The position numbers and the translations under genes were made by a program. The notes under the pieces were generated by a model that was given only the letters and a program-made list of their open reading frames with translations, was not told the origin of the DNA and made no database searches. From Bacteroidia bacterium (lineage in GTDB: Bacteria > Bacteroidota > Bacteroidia > J057), in the NCBI GenBank assembly GCA_019695295.1, contig JAIBAH010000008.1, forward strand, positions 23,275 to 87,274: DNA of 64,000 nucleotides. The letters run 5' to 3'. Positions 35,693 to 44,234 of this stretch are shown here, piece after piece. Numbering within the stretch: the stretch's first letter is position 1; each line of letters starts with the position of its first letter.

Positions 35693-37192
35693 ATGAATCA
35701 TTTTAAAGGGATTTTGGTTTTCCTGCTTTCTTTAACCGCATTTCTTGTATCTGCTCAGAATAATAAGGGATACGATATTAAATTCAAAATCAACAACTTC
35801 AATGGGAAGAATGCCTTGCTTGCCTATCATTTTGGTGACAAGCAATACATTCTCGATACGCTGGAGAGAACCCCTTCGGGCTACTTTCAGTTCAAGGGAG
35901 ATACCACGATCAGAGGAGGGCTGTATTTATTTGTATTACCTCCCAAAAATAATTATTTTGAATTTATCATTGACAATAAAGAGAGTCAGAATTTTACCCT
36001 CGAATCCGATAGCACAGATTTGATTAATAAAATGAAAGTAACCGGCTCCAGGCAAAATGAACTCTTCTTTGGAGATATTCGCTTTATCTCTGAAAAAAGA
36101 AAATTAGCGGACGACCTTCAGAAAAAAATCAAAGAAGCCGCTGCTGACTCAGCTCAGATAAAAAAACATCAGACTGCTCTTAAAGGAATTGACAATGAGG
36201 TAGTAAGTGCAAGGGAAAAATTAGTCAAAGAGAACCCGGGAATGTTGTACAGTGCGATTCTCAAAGCGACCAAAGACCCCGAAATTCCTGAAACACCCAA
36301 AGACAAGGACGGAAAACCCGTTGATTCTTTGTTTGCATACAAATATTATAAGTCTCATTTTTGGGATAATATCAATTTCAACGACGAACGGATTCTCCTC
36401 ACTCCCGTATTTATCGGAAAAATCAATCAGTATCTGGACAAAGTGTGCTCTCAGGCCAATGACTCTCTCATCAAAGAAACGGAGTGGCTTATCAGCAAAA
36501 CCCGTGGCAATAAAGAGATGTTTAAATACATGGTGGTAACCACGCTGAACAAATATGCGAATGATAAAATCATGGGACACGACGCCGTTTATGTTGCTAT
36601 TGCTGAAAATTACTATTGCAGCGGCCTGGCATTAGCCTGGACTGATACAGAGCAGTGTACCAAAATCTGTGACAGAGCAGTCAAGTTAAGCCCTACAATC
36701 TTAGGAAGAAGAGCACCTGAAGTAAGAATCATGGATGAAAACGACAAATGGGTTTCTCTTTCTGATGTCAACTCGGATTACACTGTTCTTTATTTCTGGG
36801 ACTACGACTGCGGGCATTGTAAAAAAGTAACCCCGAAATTAATGCAGGTAGCCAATGCTTATCTTGACAAAGGCGCTAACGTAAAATTCTACACTGTCGA
36901 AATCAATGGTACAAGAGAGGAGTGGAAGAAAAAGCTACAGGACTATAAAATGACAAGAGAAGGCGTAATCAATACTGCCGACCCCGGAAGAGTCACCGGA
37001 TTTGACAAGAAATATGACCTGTTGAGTACACCCAGAATTGTCATTCTGGACAAGGACAAAAAAATCATTGCCAAATACATTAGTTCCAAGCAAATGGATG
37101 AAATCCTCAATCATTATATCTATGGAAAAAATGAGCCAATGGTGATTTTTGAAGAAGACTCAGAACCGCACGAAGGGGACGATAAACATTAA
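35693..37192 (+). CDS. Thioredoxin-like DUF5106-type protein
   Basis: A 499-residue secreted protein (signal peptide ending FLVSAQ). The N-terminal part (about 25-120: YDIKFKINNFNGKNALLAYHFGDKQY) resembles the DUF4369 sandwich. A helical middle with a charged linker (about 130-330) matches the DUF5106 type. The C-terminal thioredoxin fold (about 345-480) has the redox motif CGHC at Cys373-Cys376, the strand VKFYTVEING and the cis-Pro loop LLSTPRIVILD. It would act as a periplasmic thiol reductase or disulfide exchanger of the TlpA/ResA type. The acidic tail (EEDSEPHEGDD) is unusual. Monocistronic with its own terminator. Confidence 0.88.
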   Translation: MNHFKGILVFLLSLTAFLVSAQNNKGYDIKFKINNFNGKNALLAYHFGDKQYILDTLERTPSGYFQFKGDTTIRGGLYLFVLPPKNNYFEFIIDNKESQNFTLESDSTDLINKMKVTGSRQNELFFGDIRFISEKRKLADDLQKKIKEAAADSAQIKKHQTALKGIDNEVVSAREKLVKENPGMLYSAILKATKDPEIPETPKDKDGKPVDSLFAYKYYKSHFWDNINFNDERILLTPVFIGKINQYLDKVCSQANDSLIKETEWLISKTRGNKEMFKYMVVTTLNKYANDKIMGHDAVYVAIAENYYCSGLALAWTDTEQCTKICDRAVKLSPTILGRRAPEVRIMDENDKWVSLSDVNSDYTVLYFWDYDCGHCKKVTPKLMQVANAYLDKGANVKFYTVEINGTREEWKKKLQDYKMTREGVINTADPGRVTGFDKKYDLLSTPRIVILDKDKKIIAKYISSKQMDEILNHYIYGKNEPMVIFEEDSEPHEGDDKH

Positions 37193-37217
37193 TTTTCTTC
37201 CCTGTCGATTATAAATG

Positions 37218-37253
37218 AAAAATACCGCCGGAAAATCTCCTGCGGTATTTTTT
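37218..37253. terminator. Bidirectional intrinsic terminator
   Basis: 11-bp stem AAAAATACCGC with its complement, T run on both strands. It separates the convergent 35693 and 37277 genes. Confidence 0.85.
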
Positions 37254-37276
37254 GTTCGGTATTTCCGGATATCTGA

Positions 37277-37969
37277 TTACTGTTTCAATCCGGACTGCTC
37301 TTTCAGGTATTGCTTCAGCCACTCCCCTTCCTCCGTTGAAATTCCTTCAAAACACACTATTTTTTGTGTTTCGGTTTTGATGACGAGGGAATCTTTCATA
37401 GTGGTATTCGATTGGCTTTTGGAGTTCTGAAGTACGAATCCCCTGTATTCCTCTTTCTGAAATGCAATGGAACGCAATTCAGGTGTGAAAAAAGAAAACC
37501 GTTTCGGAAAAGGAAAAAAATCTTTACGGACTTCGATTTTTCCGTCTTTTATTACAATAGACTGGCTTCCTATGATATTGTTGAGCAATAAACCCGCCAT
37601 GCCAATCCCTACGAGCCAGAACGGAATGGAAAAAGCGGCAAACAACAGCGAAGCCTGAGAGGCTCCCCATGTCCAGAAACTGATAAATCCCAGCCAGAAA
37701 GTAGTAAATACTCCCAGCCCGATTGTTTCCAGCCCAAAGCCTTTCGGGGGCAGAATGATTTTTACCTGTCCCGAATCCAGCTCTTCTTCCATGCGGATTT
37801 TGCCGTAGGCCGGCGGAAAAGGCTCATATTGCTGAATACTGTTTTGGAGCTTCATTAACTCCTCCAGTTTCCAGATTTCGTTGCATTCATGACACTTTGC
37901 AAGGTCTTTTTCGAGCACGATATCAGTAGCAGGAATGATATTATGACAATTTGGACAGGTAATTTGCAT
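37277..37969 (-). CDS. Zinc-ribbon membrane protein, unknown
   Basis: A 230-residue protein. An N-terminal zinc ribbon has Cys5, Cys8, Cys26 and Cys29 (ITCPNCHNI, KCHECNEIW). After a linker come two membrane helices (about 83-105 and 108-135: LGVFTTFWLGFISFWTWG, LLFAAFSIPFWLVGIGMAGLLLNN). A soluble C-terminal beta-rich domain follows (SIVIKDGKIEVRKDFF onward). Function unknown. It is the last of three same-strand genes behind tsaD (spacers of 10 and 41 bases), but nothing in the sequence links it to tRNA modification. Confidence 0.8.
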   Translation of the reverse strand: MQITCPNCHNIIPATDIVLEKDLAKCHECNEIWKLEELMKLQNSIQQYEPFPPAYGKIRMEEELDSGQVKIILPPKGFGLETIGLGVFTTFWLGFISFWTWGASQASLLFAAFSIPFWLVGIGMAGLLLNNIIGSQSIVIKDGKIEVRKDFFPFPKRFSFFTPELRSIAFQKEEYRGFVLQNSKSQSNTTMKDSLVIKTETQKIVCFEGISTEEGEWLKQYLKEQSGLKQ

Positions 37970-38010
37970 GTCTTTTTTTTTATTGGAATAATGAGATATC
38001 CGGCAAAAAG

Positions 38011-38574
38011 TTACAAAGAATAATTGCGGGGAGTACAGATTCTCGATGGACTTAGAGAAAGTGCCGTTTCGAGTGACGCTTTTTCTTCTTCATAAAGACT
38101 CAGCAAAGGCTGAATATCTGCATTTTCCCGGATGGTATTCCCGGCATTTCCCAAAGGAGAAAGCGGGTTATCTGAAAAAAGCGTAATATACTCAATCTCA
38201 AACTGTTTTCTTGCGGCCTGAGCCATTTCTTTTGCTGAAACCAAAGTCTGCACTCCCTCTTTTTTTACAATAGGTCCCAGAATAAGGAGAGGAATCGGAG
38301 AAAGTAGCTTCCGGATTTTTGAAGCGGACGCTATCAGCTCTCCATTTTCAAAATAATAAAAATCTCTTTGTGAAGCCGGAAAGGCATGATTATGAACCAT
38401 GGACTCGCTCAGCAGGGATGAAATTCTTTTGGTTACAAAAACCGAGTCCTGAATGGTATCTCCGAATGCTTCATGCAGAATCAGCGTTGGAGTCTGAAAT
38501 TTGAAATTATTGACAAAATCCCTGATAAAAAGCCGGTCTTTCAGATTGGCGAGGGATAAATAAATCAGATTCAT
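38011..38574 (-). CDS. Conserved-looking protein of unknown function, tsaD operon
   Basis: A 187-residue cytoplasmic protein, no signal peptide. It has an alternating alpha/beta pattern (LTPTLILHEAFGD-like first strand, PIPLLILGPIVKKEG, EIEYITLFSDNPLSPLG), as in a Rossmann-type or kinase-like fold, but I see no nucleotide-binding loop. The gene starts 10 bases after the tsaD stop, tight enough for a common transcript. I do not recognise the family. The last 20 residues look disordered. Confidence 0.65.
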   Translation of the reverse strand: MNLIYLSLANLKDRLFIRDFVNNFKFQTPTLILHEAFGDTIQDSVFVTKRISSLLSESMVHNHAFPASQRDFYYFENGELIASASKIRKLLSPIPLLILGPIVKKEGVQTLVSAKEMAQAARKQFEIEYITLFSDNPLSPLGNAGNTIRENADIQPLLSLYEEEKASLETALSLSPSRICTPRNYSL

Positions 38575-38584
38575 ATTGTTGAAT

Positions 38585-39583
38585 TTATATTTCGCGTGTG
38601 TATGGAGTAACGCTCAGGTCGGCAAAATTCTGGTCCAGATACCGGAAATACCCCGCAATAGCAATCATACCTGCGTTATCTGTACAATACTCAAAATCCG
38701 GTATAAATGTTTTCCATCTGTTTTTTTCTCCTGCCTCCCGGAATCTTTTCCGAAGCGCTGAGTTGGCAGAGACTCCGCCCGCAATTGCGATTTGTTTTAC
38801 TTTGTATTGCTTTGCTGCCTTCTCTAATTTTTTAATCAAAATACTGACAATTCTGTGCTGATAGCTTGCACACACATCTTCAAGATGCTGACTGAGAAAA
38901 TCCGGGTTTTGCTGTATTTCTTTTTGGAGATAATAAAGCAACGACGTTTTGATTCCGCTAAAACTAAAATTAAGGCCCTCTACTTCAGGCTCTGGAAAAA
39001 GATGAAAGGCGGGATTCCCTGACCGGGCTAATTTATCAATAACGGGCCCGCCCGGATATGGTAGTCCGATGAGTTTAGCCGCCTTATCAAATGCTTCGCC
39101 CGCTGCGTCATCTATCGTATGCCCCACAATTTCCATTTCCGAAAGGCTTTTTACATACACAAGCTGAGTATGTCCGCCTGAAACCGTAAGGCACAGAAAC
39201 GGACATTCCGGCGGTTCAGGGCTCAGAAAATTGGCCAGAACGTGTGCCTGCATATGATTAACGGTAATCACAGGAATATCCAGCGCCATTGCATAGGCCT
39301 TGGCAAACGACACCCCTACCAGCAAAGCACCCAACAGACCCGGGCCCTGCGTAAATGCCACTGCGCTCAGCTCCTCCTGAGTCACTCCCGCTTTGGAAAG
39401 GGCCGCTTCAACCACCCGGACGATTTGCTGCTGATGAAGACGGGACGCAAGCTCCGGAATTACCCCTCCGTACCGCTCATGCTCAAGCTGAGAAGCAATG
39501 ATATTGGACAATATTTCCCCGTTTCTGCAAACAGCAGCCGAGGTTTCATCGCAGGAGGATTCTATCGCAAGTATTACCGGCAT
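38585..39583 (-). CDS. tsaD: tRNA N6-threonylcarbamoyladenosine transferase
   Basis: A 332-residue protein, normal TsaD length. It moves the threonylcarbamoyl group from TC-AMP to A37 of ANN-decoding tRNAs, with TsaB and TsaE. Start is 39583 (MPVILAIESSCDETSAAV, the universal N-terminus), not the longer frame at 39703, and a promoter box lies 52 bases before it. The iron/zinc ligands HMQAH, the VSGGHTQLV strand, the GPG motif (TQGPGLLGALLVG) and late GGVSANSALR are all present. TsaB and TsaE genes are not in this window. Confidence 0.96.
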   Translation of the reverse strand: MPVILAIESSCDETSAAVCRNGEILSNIIASQLEHERYGGVIPELASRLHQQQIVRVVEAALSKAGVTQEELSAVAFTQGPGLLGALLVGVSFAKAYAMALDIPVITVNHMQAHVLANFLSPEPPECPFLCLTVSGGHTQLVYVKSLSEMEIVGHTIDDAAGEAFDKAAKLIGLPYPGGPVIDKLARSGNPAFHLFPEPEVEGLNFSFSGIKTSLLYYLQKEIQQNPDFLSQHLEDVCASYQHRIVSILIKKLEKAAKQYKVKQIAIAGGVSANSALRKRFREAGEKNRWKTFIPDFEYCTDNAGMIAIAGYFRYLDQNFADLSVTPYTREI

Positions 39584-39634
39584 GAAATGAGGATTAATGA
39601 GGAAAATATTCTGTAGTTTACTGAATTTCTGCTG

Positions 39635-39642
39635 CAAAAGTA
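39635..39642 (-). promoter_or_regulatory. -7 box (TACTTTTG) of tsaD
   Basis: Exact match on the minus strand, 52 bases before the start at 39583. It lies inside the longer frame and so argues against that start. Confidence 0.55.
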
Positions 39643-39658
39643 CGGAAAAAACAAAAGC

Positions 39659-39693
39659 AAAAAACGACAACCCCTGTACCAGAGGCTGCCGTT
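39659..39693 (-). terminator. Intrinsic terminator of the phasin-like gene
   Basis: A 14-bp stem, complete if G-U pairs are counted (39663-39676 with 39680-39693), loop of three, followed by U on the minus strand. Confidence 0.7.
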
Positions 39694-39712
39694 CCACCAC
39701 CATTTATACTAA

Positions 39713-40078
39713 TTACACTGTAACTGTTTCAGAGGAAGACTCTTCAGCTTTCACTTCTTCCGCTTTTGCTACCGGTTGTGTGATGCCTAATTTTGCTTCG
39801 ATAGCCTCGATACGCGCAATCAGGTGAGCCAAATCGTTCGTTTCATTTCCGCGACCAAATTTTCCAACAACATCTTCAGTTGCTTTTTTGATTTTTTCTT
39901 CAAATTCTTCGCGCTTGTGTTCGGTTGATTTGAAAAAATCGTCAATGATTTTTTTACCATCGATTTCAGAGAGTTTCCCTTTCTCGATTAATTCTTTTAC
40001 AACTGCTTCTACTTTTTCGGCTGCGATTGCTGTAAGGCCAATTCCTGCATACAGCACTTTTTTAAACATGTCTTCCAT
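39713..40078 (-). CDS. Phasin-like helical protein
   Basis: A 121-residue cytoplasmic protein made of long amphipathic helices: FKKVLYAGIGLTAIAAEKVE, LIEKGKLSEIDGKKIIDDFF, KREEFEEKIKKATEDVV. This pattern matches the phasin-type family annotated in many Bacteroidota, whose members coat polyester granules in other bacteria; no PHA synthase is in the window, so that role is not supported. A coiled-coil segment (ARIEAIEAKL) precedes an acidic Glu/Ser tail. The gene has a -7 box and a terminator, so it is transcribed alone. Confidence 0.78.
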   Translation of the reverse strand: MEDMFKKVLYAGIGLTAIAAEKVEAVVKELIEKGKLSEIDGKKIIDDFFKSTEHKREEFEEKIKKATEDVVGKFGRGNETNDLAHLIARIEAIEAKLGITQPVAKAEEVKAEESSSETVTV

Positions 40079-40179
40079 GATACACTAAAATTAAATTGTG
40101 AAACTATATTTTTTTAATAACCTACAAATTGTCAATTGGATTTCAACTTTCTGTGACTTGAATATGGCATTTCCTGTGC

Positions 40180-40187
40180 CAAAAATA
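40180..40187 (-). promoter_or_regulatory. -7 box (TATTTTTG) of the phasin-like gene
   Basis: Exact match on the minus strand, 102 bases before the ATG at 40078, so a leader of about 95 bases is implied. Confidence 0.45.
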
Positions 40188-40278
40188 GTATGCTTGCATA
40201 ACATTTTTAAGAATTTCGGGAAAAATGAAATAATAATCTCCTGATATACAGATAGTTAAAAAGTAGAAAATATTTATA

Positions 40279-40315
40279 AAAAAATAAAACGTACCTTCAG
40301 GGGAAGATACGTTTT
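40279..40315 (-). terminator. Intrinsic terminator of the sigma factor gene
   Basis: Stem AAAACGTA-n-CTTC with its complement, loop of about five, followed by a U-rich tail on the minus strand; 48 bases past the stop. Confidence 0.75.
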
Positions 40316-40362
40316 GTCAGTATTACCCTGACAATCTGATATTTATAATATGACACTTTGTC

Positions 40363-40893
40363 TCAGGCCATTGTTTTTACAGGAATTCTCTCCGTCAGGT
40401 TCACGCGGTTTTGCATTTCTTTCCTCGCAAGGTGAATTCTGTTTTTTACGGTCCCGATCGGGAGGTTAAGCATTGCTGCGATTTCTTCGTATTTGTACCC
40501 CTCGAAATGCATCATGAAAGGCGTCGAGTGACGGGTATCCACCTTTTCAAAATGAATATTCAGCTCGTTGCATCCGATATTGGACACCCCTTCATTATAG
40601 GATAAAAAACGTTCGGGGCTGTATGAATCGAAAGACTTTGCACTGTCCACATACTGAATGCTCTTTTTACGGCGGTATTCATTGATAAAAATATTACGCA
40701 TAATTGTGTATATCCATCCCTTGAGGTTTGTACCCTCACGGTATTTGTCCATATTGGTCAGGGCTTTCAAAATTGTATCCTGAACAATATCATGTGCTAC
40801 TTCAGTATCTTTAGAAAATTTGTATGCGACACTATAGAGCGAATAACCAATGTCGGTAATTGACTGCTGTAAGGAAATATTTAGCGTACCCAT
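40363..40893 (-). CDS. ECF-type RNA polymerase sigma factor
   Basis: A 176-residue sigma-70 family protein. Region 2 (about residues 15-80) has EVAHDIVQDTILKALTNMD, which contacts core polymerase, and GWIYTIMRNIFINEYRRKK. Region 4 (about 115-165) has the helix-turn-helix YEEIAAMLNLPIGTVKNRIH. Size fits the ECF group. No anti-sigma factor gene sits beside it, unlike FecI/FecR pairs, so its control is unclear. It has a two-element promoter of the housekeeping type and its own terminator. Confidence 0.95.
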   Translation of the reverse strand: MGTLNISLQQSITDIGYSLYSVAYKFSKDTEVAHDIVQDTILKALTNMDKYREGTNLKGWIYTIMRNIFINEYRRKKSIQYVDSAKSFDSYSPERFLSYNEGVSNIGCNELNIHFEKVDTRHSTPFMMHFEGYKYEEIAAMLNLPIGTVKNRIHLARKEMQNRVNLTERIPVKTMA

Positions 40894-40929
40894 ATTTTTA
40901 ATTTATTATTTTGTTTAAGTTTTATGACA

Positions 40930-40960
40930 CAAAAGTAATACATAAAGTTTAAACAACCAA
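40930..40960 (-). promoter_or_regulatory. Complete promoter (TTG-N20-TACTTTTG) of the sigma gene
   Basis: On the minus strand, TTG (40958-40960) and TACTTTTG (40930-40937) are 20 bases apart; the -7 box is 37 bases before the start codon. Confidence 0.7.
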
Positions 40961-41063
40961 TTTTTGTTTACATTTTTTTCAAAAAAAATTAAACAAAATT
41001 TATACATCATTACAAATATTTAAAAATCAATGGGTTAATTTTTAAAATCATCGCTAACTATTC

Positions 41064-41090
41064 AAAAAAAAATTCCGGAAGAATCCGGAA
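41064..41090 (-). terminator. Intrinsic terminator of the pcm operon
   Basis: 7-bp stem TTCCGGA/TCCGGAA, loop of four, followed on the minus strand by nine U; 68 bases past the pcm stop. Confidence 0.75.
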
Positions 41091-41157
41091 GATTAGCTGT
41101 ACTTATTATAATGATAAACAGAAGGGGGAGAAAAGACAATCTGTTTGGACAAAAACA

Positions 41158-41805
41158 TCAGAAAAATCCATCTTTTCCTCTCAGGGGTACAAATTTAAAT
41201 TTATCCAATCTTTTGATTTCAAACTCCTGAGCAGATTTTTTGATTACGAGACACATTTCCTGTAAATCTCTGTTTCCGACCGGAAGCACCATTTTGCCTC
41301 CGTCTGCAAGCTGCTTTTGAAGCGCAGCGGGAATCCGGGGACACGCTGCCGTAACGATGATTCTGTCATAGGGCTGATATTTATCCCATCCCATTGAGCC
41401 GTCTCCGCAGAGCATAGTGGGGGAAAAGTCGAGTTCCGCGAGTACAGAACGGGCATTCTGAAACAATTTACGGTTTACCTCTATCGTAAAAACCTTCATT
41501 CCCATGGCGCAAAGAATCGCACACTGATACCCGCTGCCGGTACCGATTTCGAGCACTTTCATGCCGGGCTTTAAATCCAGAAGCTGAGTCTGAAAAGCAA
41601 CGGTATAAGGCTGACTGATAGTTTGGTTTTCTGCAATCGGCAGTGCCCTGTCTTCATAGGCAGAATCCATCAGTGCACTTTCCACAAACCAATGCCGGGG
41701 AACAGCACGAATAGCCTCAATTACTTTTGAGTCCGATATTCCTTTTTCTGTCAGCGAGTCCGCAAGGCGGTTTCTTGCTCCTTTGTATTTAAAGCTATCA
41801 ATCAT
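41158..41805 (-). CDS. pcm: Protein-L-isoaspartate O-methyltransferase
   Basis: A 215-residue cytoplasmic methyltransferase. It methylates isoaspartyl residues formed by spontaneous ageing of proteins so that they can return to aspartate. SAM motif I is VLEIGTGSGYQCAI (about residue 83); PCMT-specific ENQTISQPYTVAFQTQLL precedes it, and late YDRIIVTAACPRIPAAL is motif II/III. The start at 41805 lies 6 bases after the stop of the glycosyltransferase gene, so the two are co-transcribed. Confidence 0.95.
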   Translation of the reverse strand: MIDSFKYKGARNRLADSLTEKGISDSKVIEAIRAVPRHWFVESALMDSAYEDRALPIAENQTISQPYTVAFQTQLLDLKPGMKVLEIGTGSGYQCAILCAMGMKVFTIEVNRKLFQNARSVLAELDFSPTMLCGDGSMGWDKYQPYDRIIVTAACPRIPAALQKQLADGGKMVLPVGNRDLQEMCLVIKKSAQEFEIKRLDKFKFVPLRGKDGFF

Positions 41806-41811
41806 TGCTCA

Positions 41812-42549
41812 TTATTTCCATTTTTTAAACCAGGACCGTATCTTCATTTCTATTACACCAAAAAAAGCTTCTTTGAAAATACCTCCGGACATTTTGGATT
41901 CTCCCTTGGTTCTGTCGGTAAAAATAATCGGCACTTCTTTGATTTTAAACCCTGACATCCAGGTTCTGAATTTCATTTCAATCTGAAAGGCATAGCCCAC
42001 AAAACGGGGAGGCGTTTCAAGGATTTTCATCAATACCTTATCCGAATAGCAGATAAAACCGGCGGTAGTATCTCTTATCGTCATTCCGGTAATCAGGCGG
42101 ACATAGGAACTTGCAAAATAACTCATCAGTACTCTCGACATAGGCCAGTTCACTACATTAACGCCGGTAGCATAGCGGGAGCCAATGGCAACGTCGTATC
42201 CTTCATCCCTGCAGGCCGCAAGCAACCGCACCAAATCTTCAGGATTATGGCTAAAATCACAATCCATTTCAAATATATATTTATAATGATGCGATAAAGC
42301 CCACTTGAATCCGTGAACATAAGCCGTACCTAACCCCTGTTTCCCTTTTCTCGTTTCGAGGAATAAATGCATCGGAAATTCAGACTGAAGTTCCGCCACA
42401 ATTTCGCCGGTACCGTCAGGAGAGCTATCATCTACAATCAATATATGAAAATCCTCAGGCAGATGGAAAACCGCCCTGATCATTTGCTCAACATTTTCCC
42501 TTTCATTAAACGTAGGGATTACAACTATCTTTTTTTCTGGTAATTTCAT
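41812..42549 (-). CDS. Polyprenol-phosphate mannosyltransferase-like GT2
   Basis: A 245-residue family 2 glycosyltransferase of the DPM1 type. It has VVIPTFNERENVEQMI at the nucleotide-sugar pocket, ILIVDDSSPDGTGEI, the metal-binding region FEMDCDFSHNPEDL, and GFKIKEVPIIFTDRTKGESKM near the end. It lacks the C-terminal membrane helices of some relatives. Such enzymes load mannose or another sugar on undecaprenyl phosphate at the inner membrane for export. Its partner glycosyltransferases are not in this window. It leads the operon with pcm. Confidence 0.92.
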   Translation of the reverse strand: MKLPEKKIVVIPTFNERENVEQMIRAVFHLPEDFHILIVDDSSPDGTGEIVAELQSEFPMHLFLETRKGKQGLGTAYVHGFKWALSHHYKYIFEMDCDFSHNPEDLVRLLAACRDEGYDVAIGSRYATGVNVVNWPMSRVLMSYFASSYVRLITGMTIRDTTAGFICYSDKVLMKILETPPRFVGYAFQIEMKFRTWMSGFKIKEVPIIFTDRTKGESKMSGGIFKEAFFGVIEMKIRSWFKKWK

Positions 42550-42751
42550 ATTTTTAACTGCACTTTGTCCTTGAATTTTGATTAAAACCCTCTAATCATT
42601 ACGCCTTTCAACATGGTTTTACGAAACCCGGGAACAATCAGTTTGCAATAATAGCGGGATTTAAGGAATAAAAAAAAAATAAGGGAAATTACTTAGTCAT
42701 TCATTATAAAAAATTCCTGATAAAGCGGGAGTTTTGTACAGAATATAAGGA

Positions 42752-43663
42752 TTAAAGCGAATAAATTTTCCCTTCTTCGGCGGCTTCTGCGGCAGGGAAA
42801 ACGGCAGCCGCTTCTTCAATCAGCGGTGTCAAATCCTTATATCTTGCCGAAAAATGCCCGAGAATCAACTGTTTCACTTTTGCTTTTTTCGCTATCATTG
42901 CAGCTTCTTTGGCAGTACTGTGAAAGGTTTCTTTTGCACGAAGTCTATGCTCTTCTCCGAAAGTAGCCTCGTGATAAAGCAGACTGCAACCGTGAATATG
43001 GGGAATCATTGAGGGAAAATACGCTGTATCAGAGCAGTAAGCATAAGAACGGGGAATATCGGCGGGAAGCAATACCTGCTCCGGATAGATTGTATTGCCA
43101 TTCTCGAGGGTTACCGGATTGCCCTGCTTGAGCAGGTGAAAATACTGATTGGGTATTTCCAGTGCTTTCGCTTTGTAAAAATCGAATTTGGGTTTTTTGT
43201 TGATTTCCTCAAATTTATAGCCCCTGCAAAAAATTCTGTGAAGAAGGGGAATTGTGCTTACCCTCAGATTATCAGTTATAAATACAGGTTCACCCGCAGG
43301 AAAATCTTCTATGGGTATAAACTCCAGCTTGTAGCTGAGATAACTGTTGGTTTGTTTGAGAATGAATTCAAGTACGTCTTTGAGTGCGGCGGGTGCAAAT
43401 AAATACAGCGGATTGCTTCTTCCATCCATACTCATAGAACTGAGGAGCCCGGGAAGTCCGAATACGTGGTCACCGTGTAAATGAGAGATAAAAATGGCAT
43501 CTATCTTCATCACTTTTACACGAAACTTATTCAATTGAATTTGAGTAGCTTCTCCGCAATCTATCAGGTAATTTTTGTCATTAAAGGAAACGACCTGAGC
43601 GGAAACACCTCGCCCCATAGCCGGAACAGCAGCGGAAATACCTAATACCTGTACATTAAACAT
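42752..43663 (-). CDS. rnz: Ribonuclease Z
   Basis: A 303-residue protein of the short-form tRNase Z family, which cuts the 3' trailer from tRNA precursors. It has the metal signature HLHGDH at residues 61-66 followed by VFGLPGLLSSM (the RNase Z-specific continuation), YCSDTAYFPSMIPH with the bridging Asp, and LILGHFSARY with the last His ligand. The C-terminus is normal for the family. The acidic-protein gene upstream ends in a terminator 23 bases before the rnz start, so rnz may depend on readthrough or an unseen promoter. Confidence 0.95.
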   Translation of the reverse strand: MFNVQVLGISAAVPAMGRGVSAQVVSFNDKNYLIDCGEATQIQLNKFRVKVMKIDAIFISHLHGDHVFGLPGLLSSMSMDGRSNPLYLFAPAALKDVLEFILKQTNSYLSYKLEFIPIEDFPAGEPVFITDNLRVSTIPLLHRIFCRGYKFEEINKKPKFDFYKAKALEIPNQYFHLLKQGNPVTLENGNTIYPEQVLLPADIPRSYAYCSDTAYFPSMIPHIHGCSLLYHEATFGEEHRLRAKETFHSTAKEAAMIAKKAKVKQLILGHFSARYKDLTPLIEEAAAVFPAAEAAEEGKIYSL

Positions 43664-43685
43664 AATTTTTAGCTGCTATTACAGC

Positions 43686-43723
43686 AAAAAAGTGCAGCAG
43701 GTAAGATTATAACCTTACCTGCT
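43686..43723 (-). terminator. Hairpin terminator of the acidic-protein gene
   Basis: 10-bp perfect stem AGCAGGTAAG/CTTACCTGCT, then GCAC and six U on the minus strand. It may allow partial readthrough into rnz. Confidence 0.65.
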
Positions 43724-43736
43724 AAAAAAGGATAAT

Positions 43737-43979
43737 TTAGAAGTCGTCGTCAAAAGCATCGTCGTCTTCTTCTTCATCGTCGTCATCGTAATCGAATGGC
43801 TCATCCTCGCTATCGAAGTCAATATCTTCGTCATCAAAGTTTATATCTTCGTCCAAATCAGCCAAATCTTCATCATCGTAATCATCACTGTCGAACTCAT
43901 CATCAAACTCATCTTCGAATTCATCTTCTTCCAAGTAGTCATCATCAAGGAGATCATCATCATTGCCTAAGAAAAACAT
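43737..43979 (-). CDS. Extremely acidic 80-residue protein
   Basis: An 80-residue protein with 50 Asp or Glu (36 Asp, 14 Glu) and no Lys or Arg at all. Aromatic and Leu/Ile residues are spaced between acidic clusters (DEFEDEF, DINFDDEDIDFD). No signal peptide. Reality as a gene is supported by an exact -7 box (44035-44042), a terminator directly downstream, and an isolated position between rnz and the STAS gene. It could be a DNA mimic, a histone-like or chaperone acidic tail, or a cation-binding buffer; I cannot choose. The DNA is a degenerate GAT/GAC/GAA run, so a replication-slippage origin should be considered. Confidence 0.75.
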   Translation of the reverse strand: MFFLGNDDDLLDDDYLEEDEFEDEFDDEFDSDDYDDEDLADLDEDINFDDEDIDFDSEDEPFDYDDDDEEEDDDAFDDDF

Positions 43980-44034
43980 ATAATATTCTGAAATTAGGGG
44001 TTAGACCAAAATTTAAGTGTTTCAAAAAACTGTG

Positions 44035-44042
44035 CAAAGATA
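44035..44042 (-). promoter_or_regulatory. -7 box (TATCTTTG) of the acidic-protein gene
   Basis: Exact match on the minus strand, 56 bases before the ATG at 43979. Confidence 0.55.
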
Positions 44043-44234
44043 ATAAATTGTTTTAATCACAGTTTCCAATGGTTCTAAAAAAACGTTTAATGAGTATTTT
44101 TTATTTTACAAATCTACAGAGAATCTGTAACCGATAGAAACCTGACTGCTCTGTAGAATACTTTAAGAAAACAGCAGAGTTTGTTCCGGAAAAAATGAAT
44201 CCTGTTTTTTCCCGGTACCCGTCAAATCCATCAA

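Noticed and set aside
44114..44156. Hairpin CTACAGAG/CTCTGTAG after the STAS gene as a terminator
   Set aside because: Only 8 bp with a 27-base loop and no clean U run; kept as a remark in the STAS entry only.
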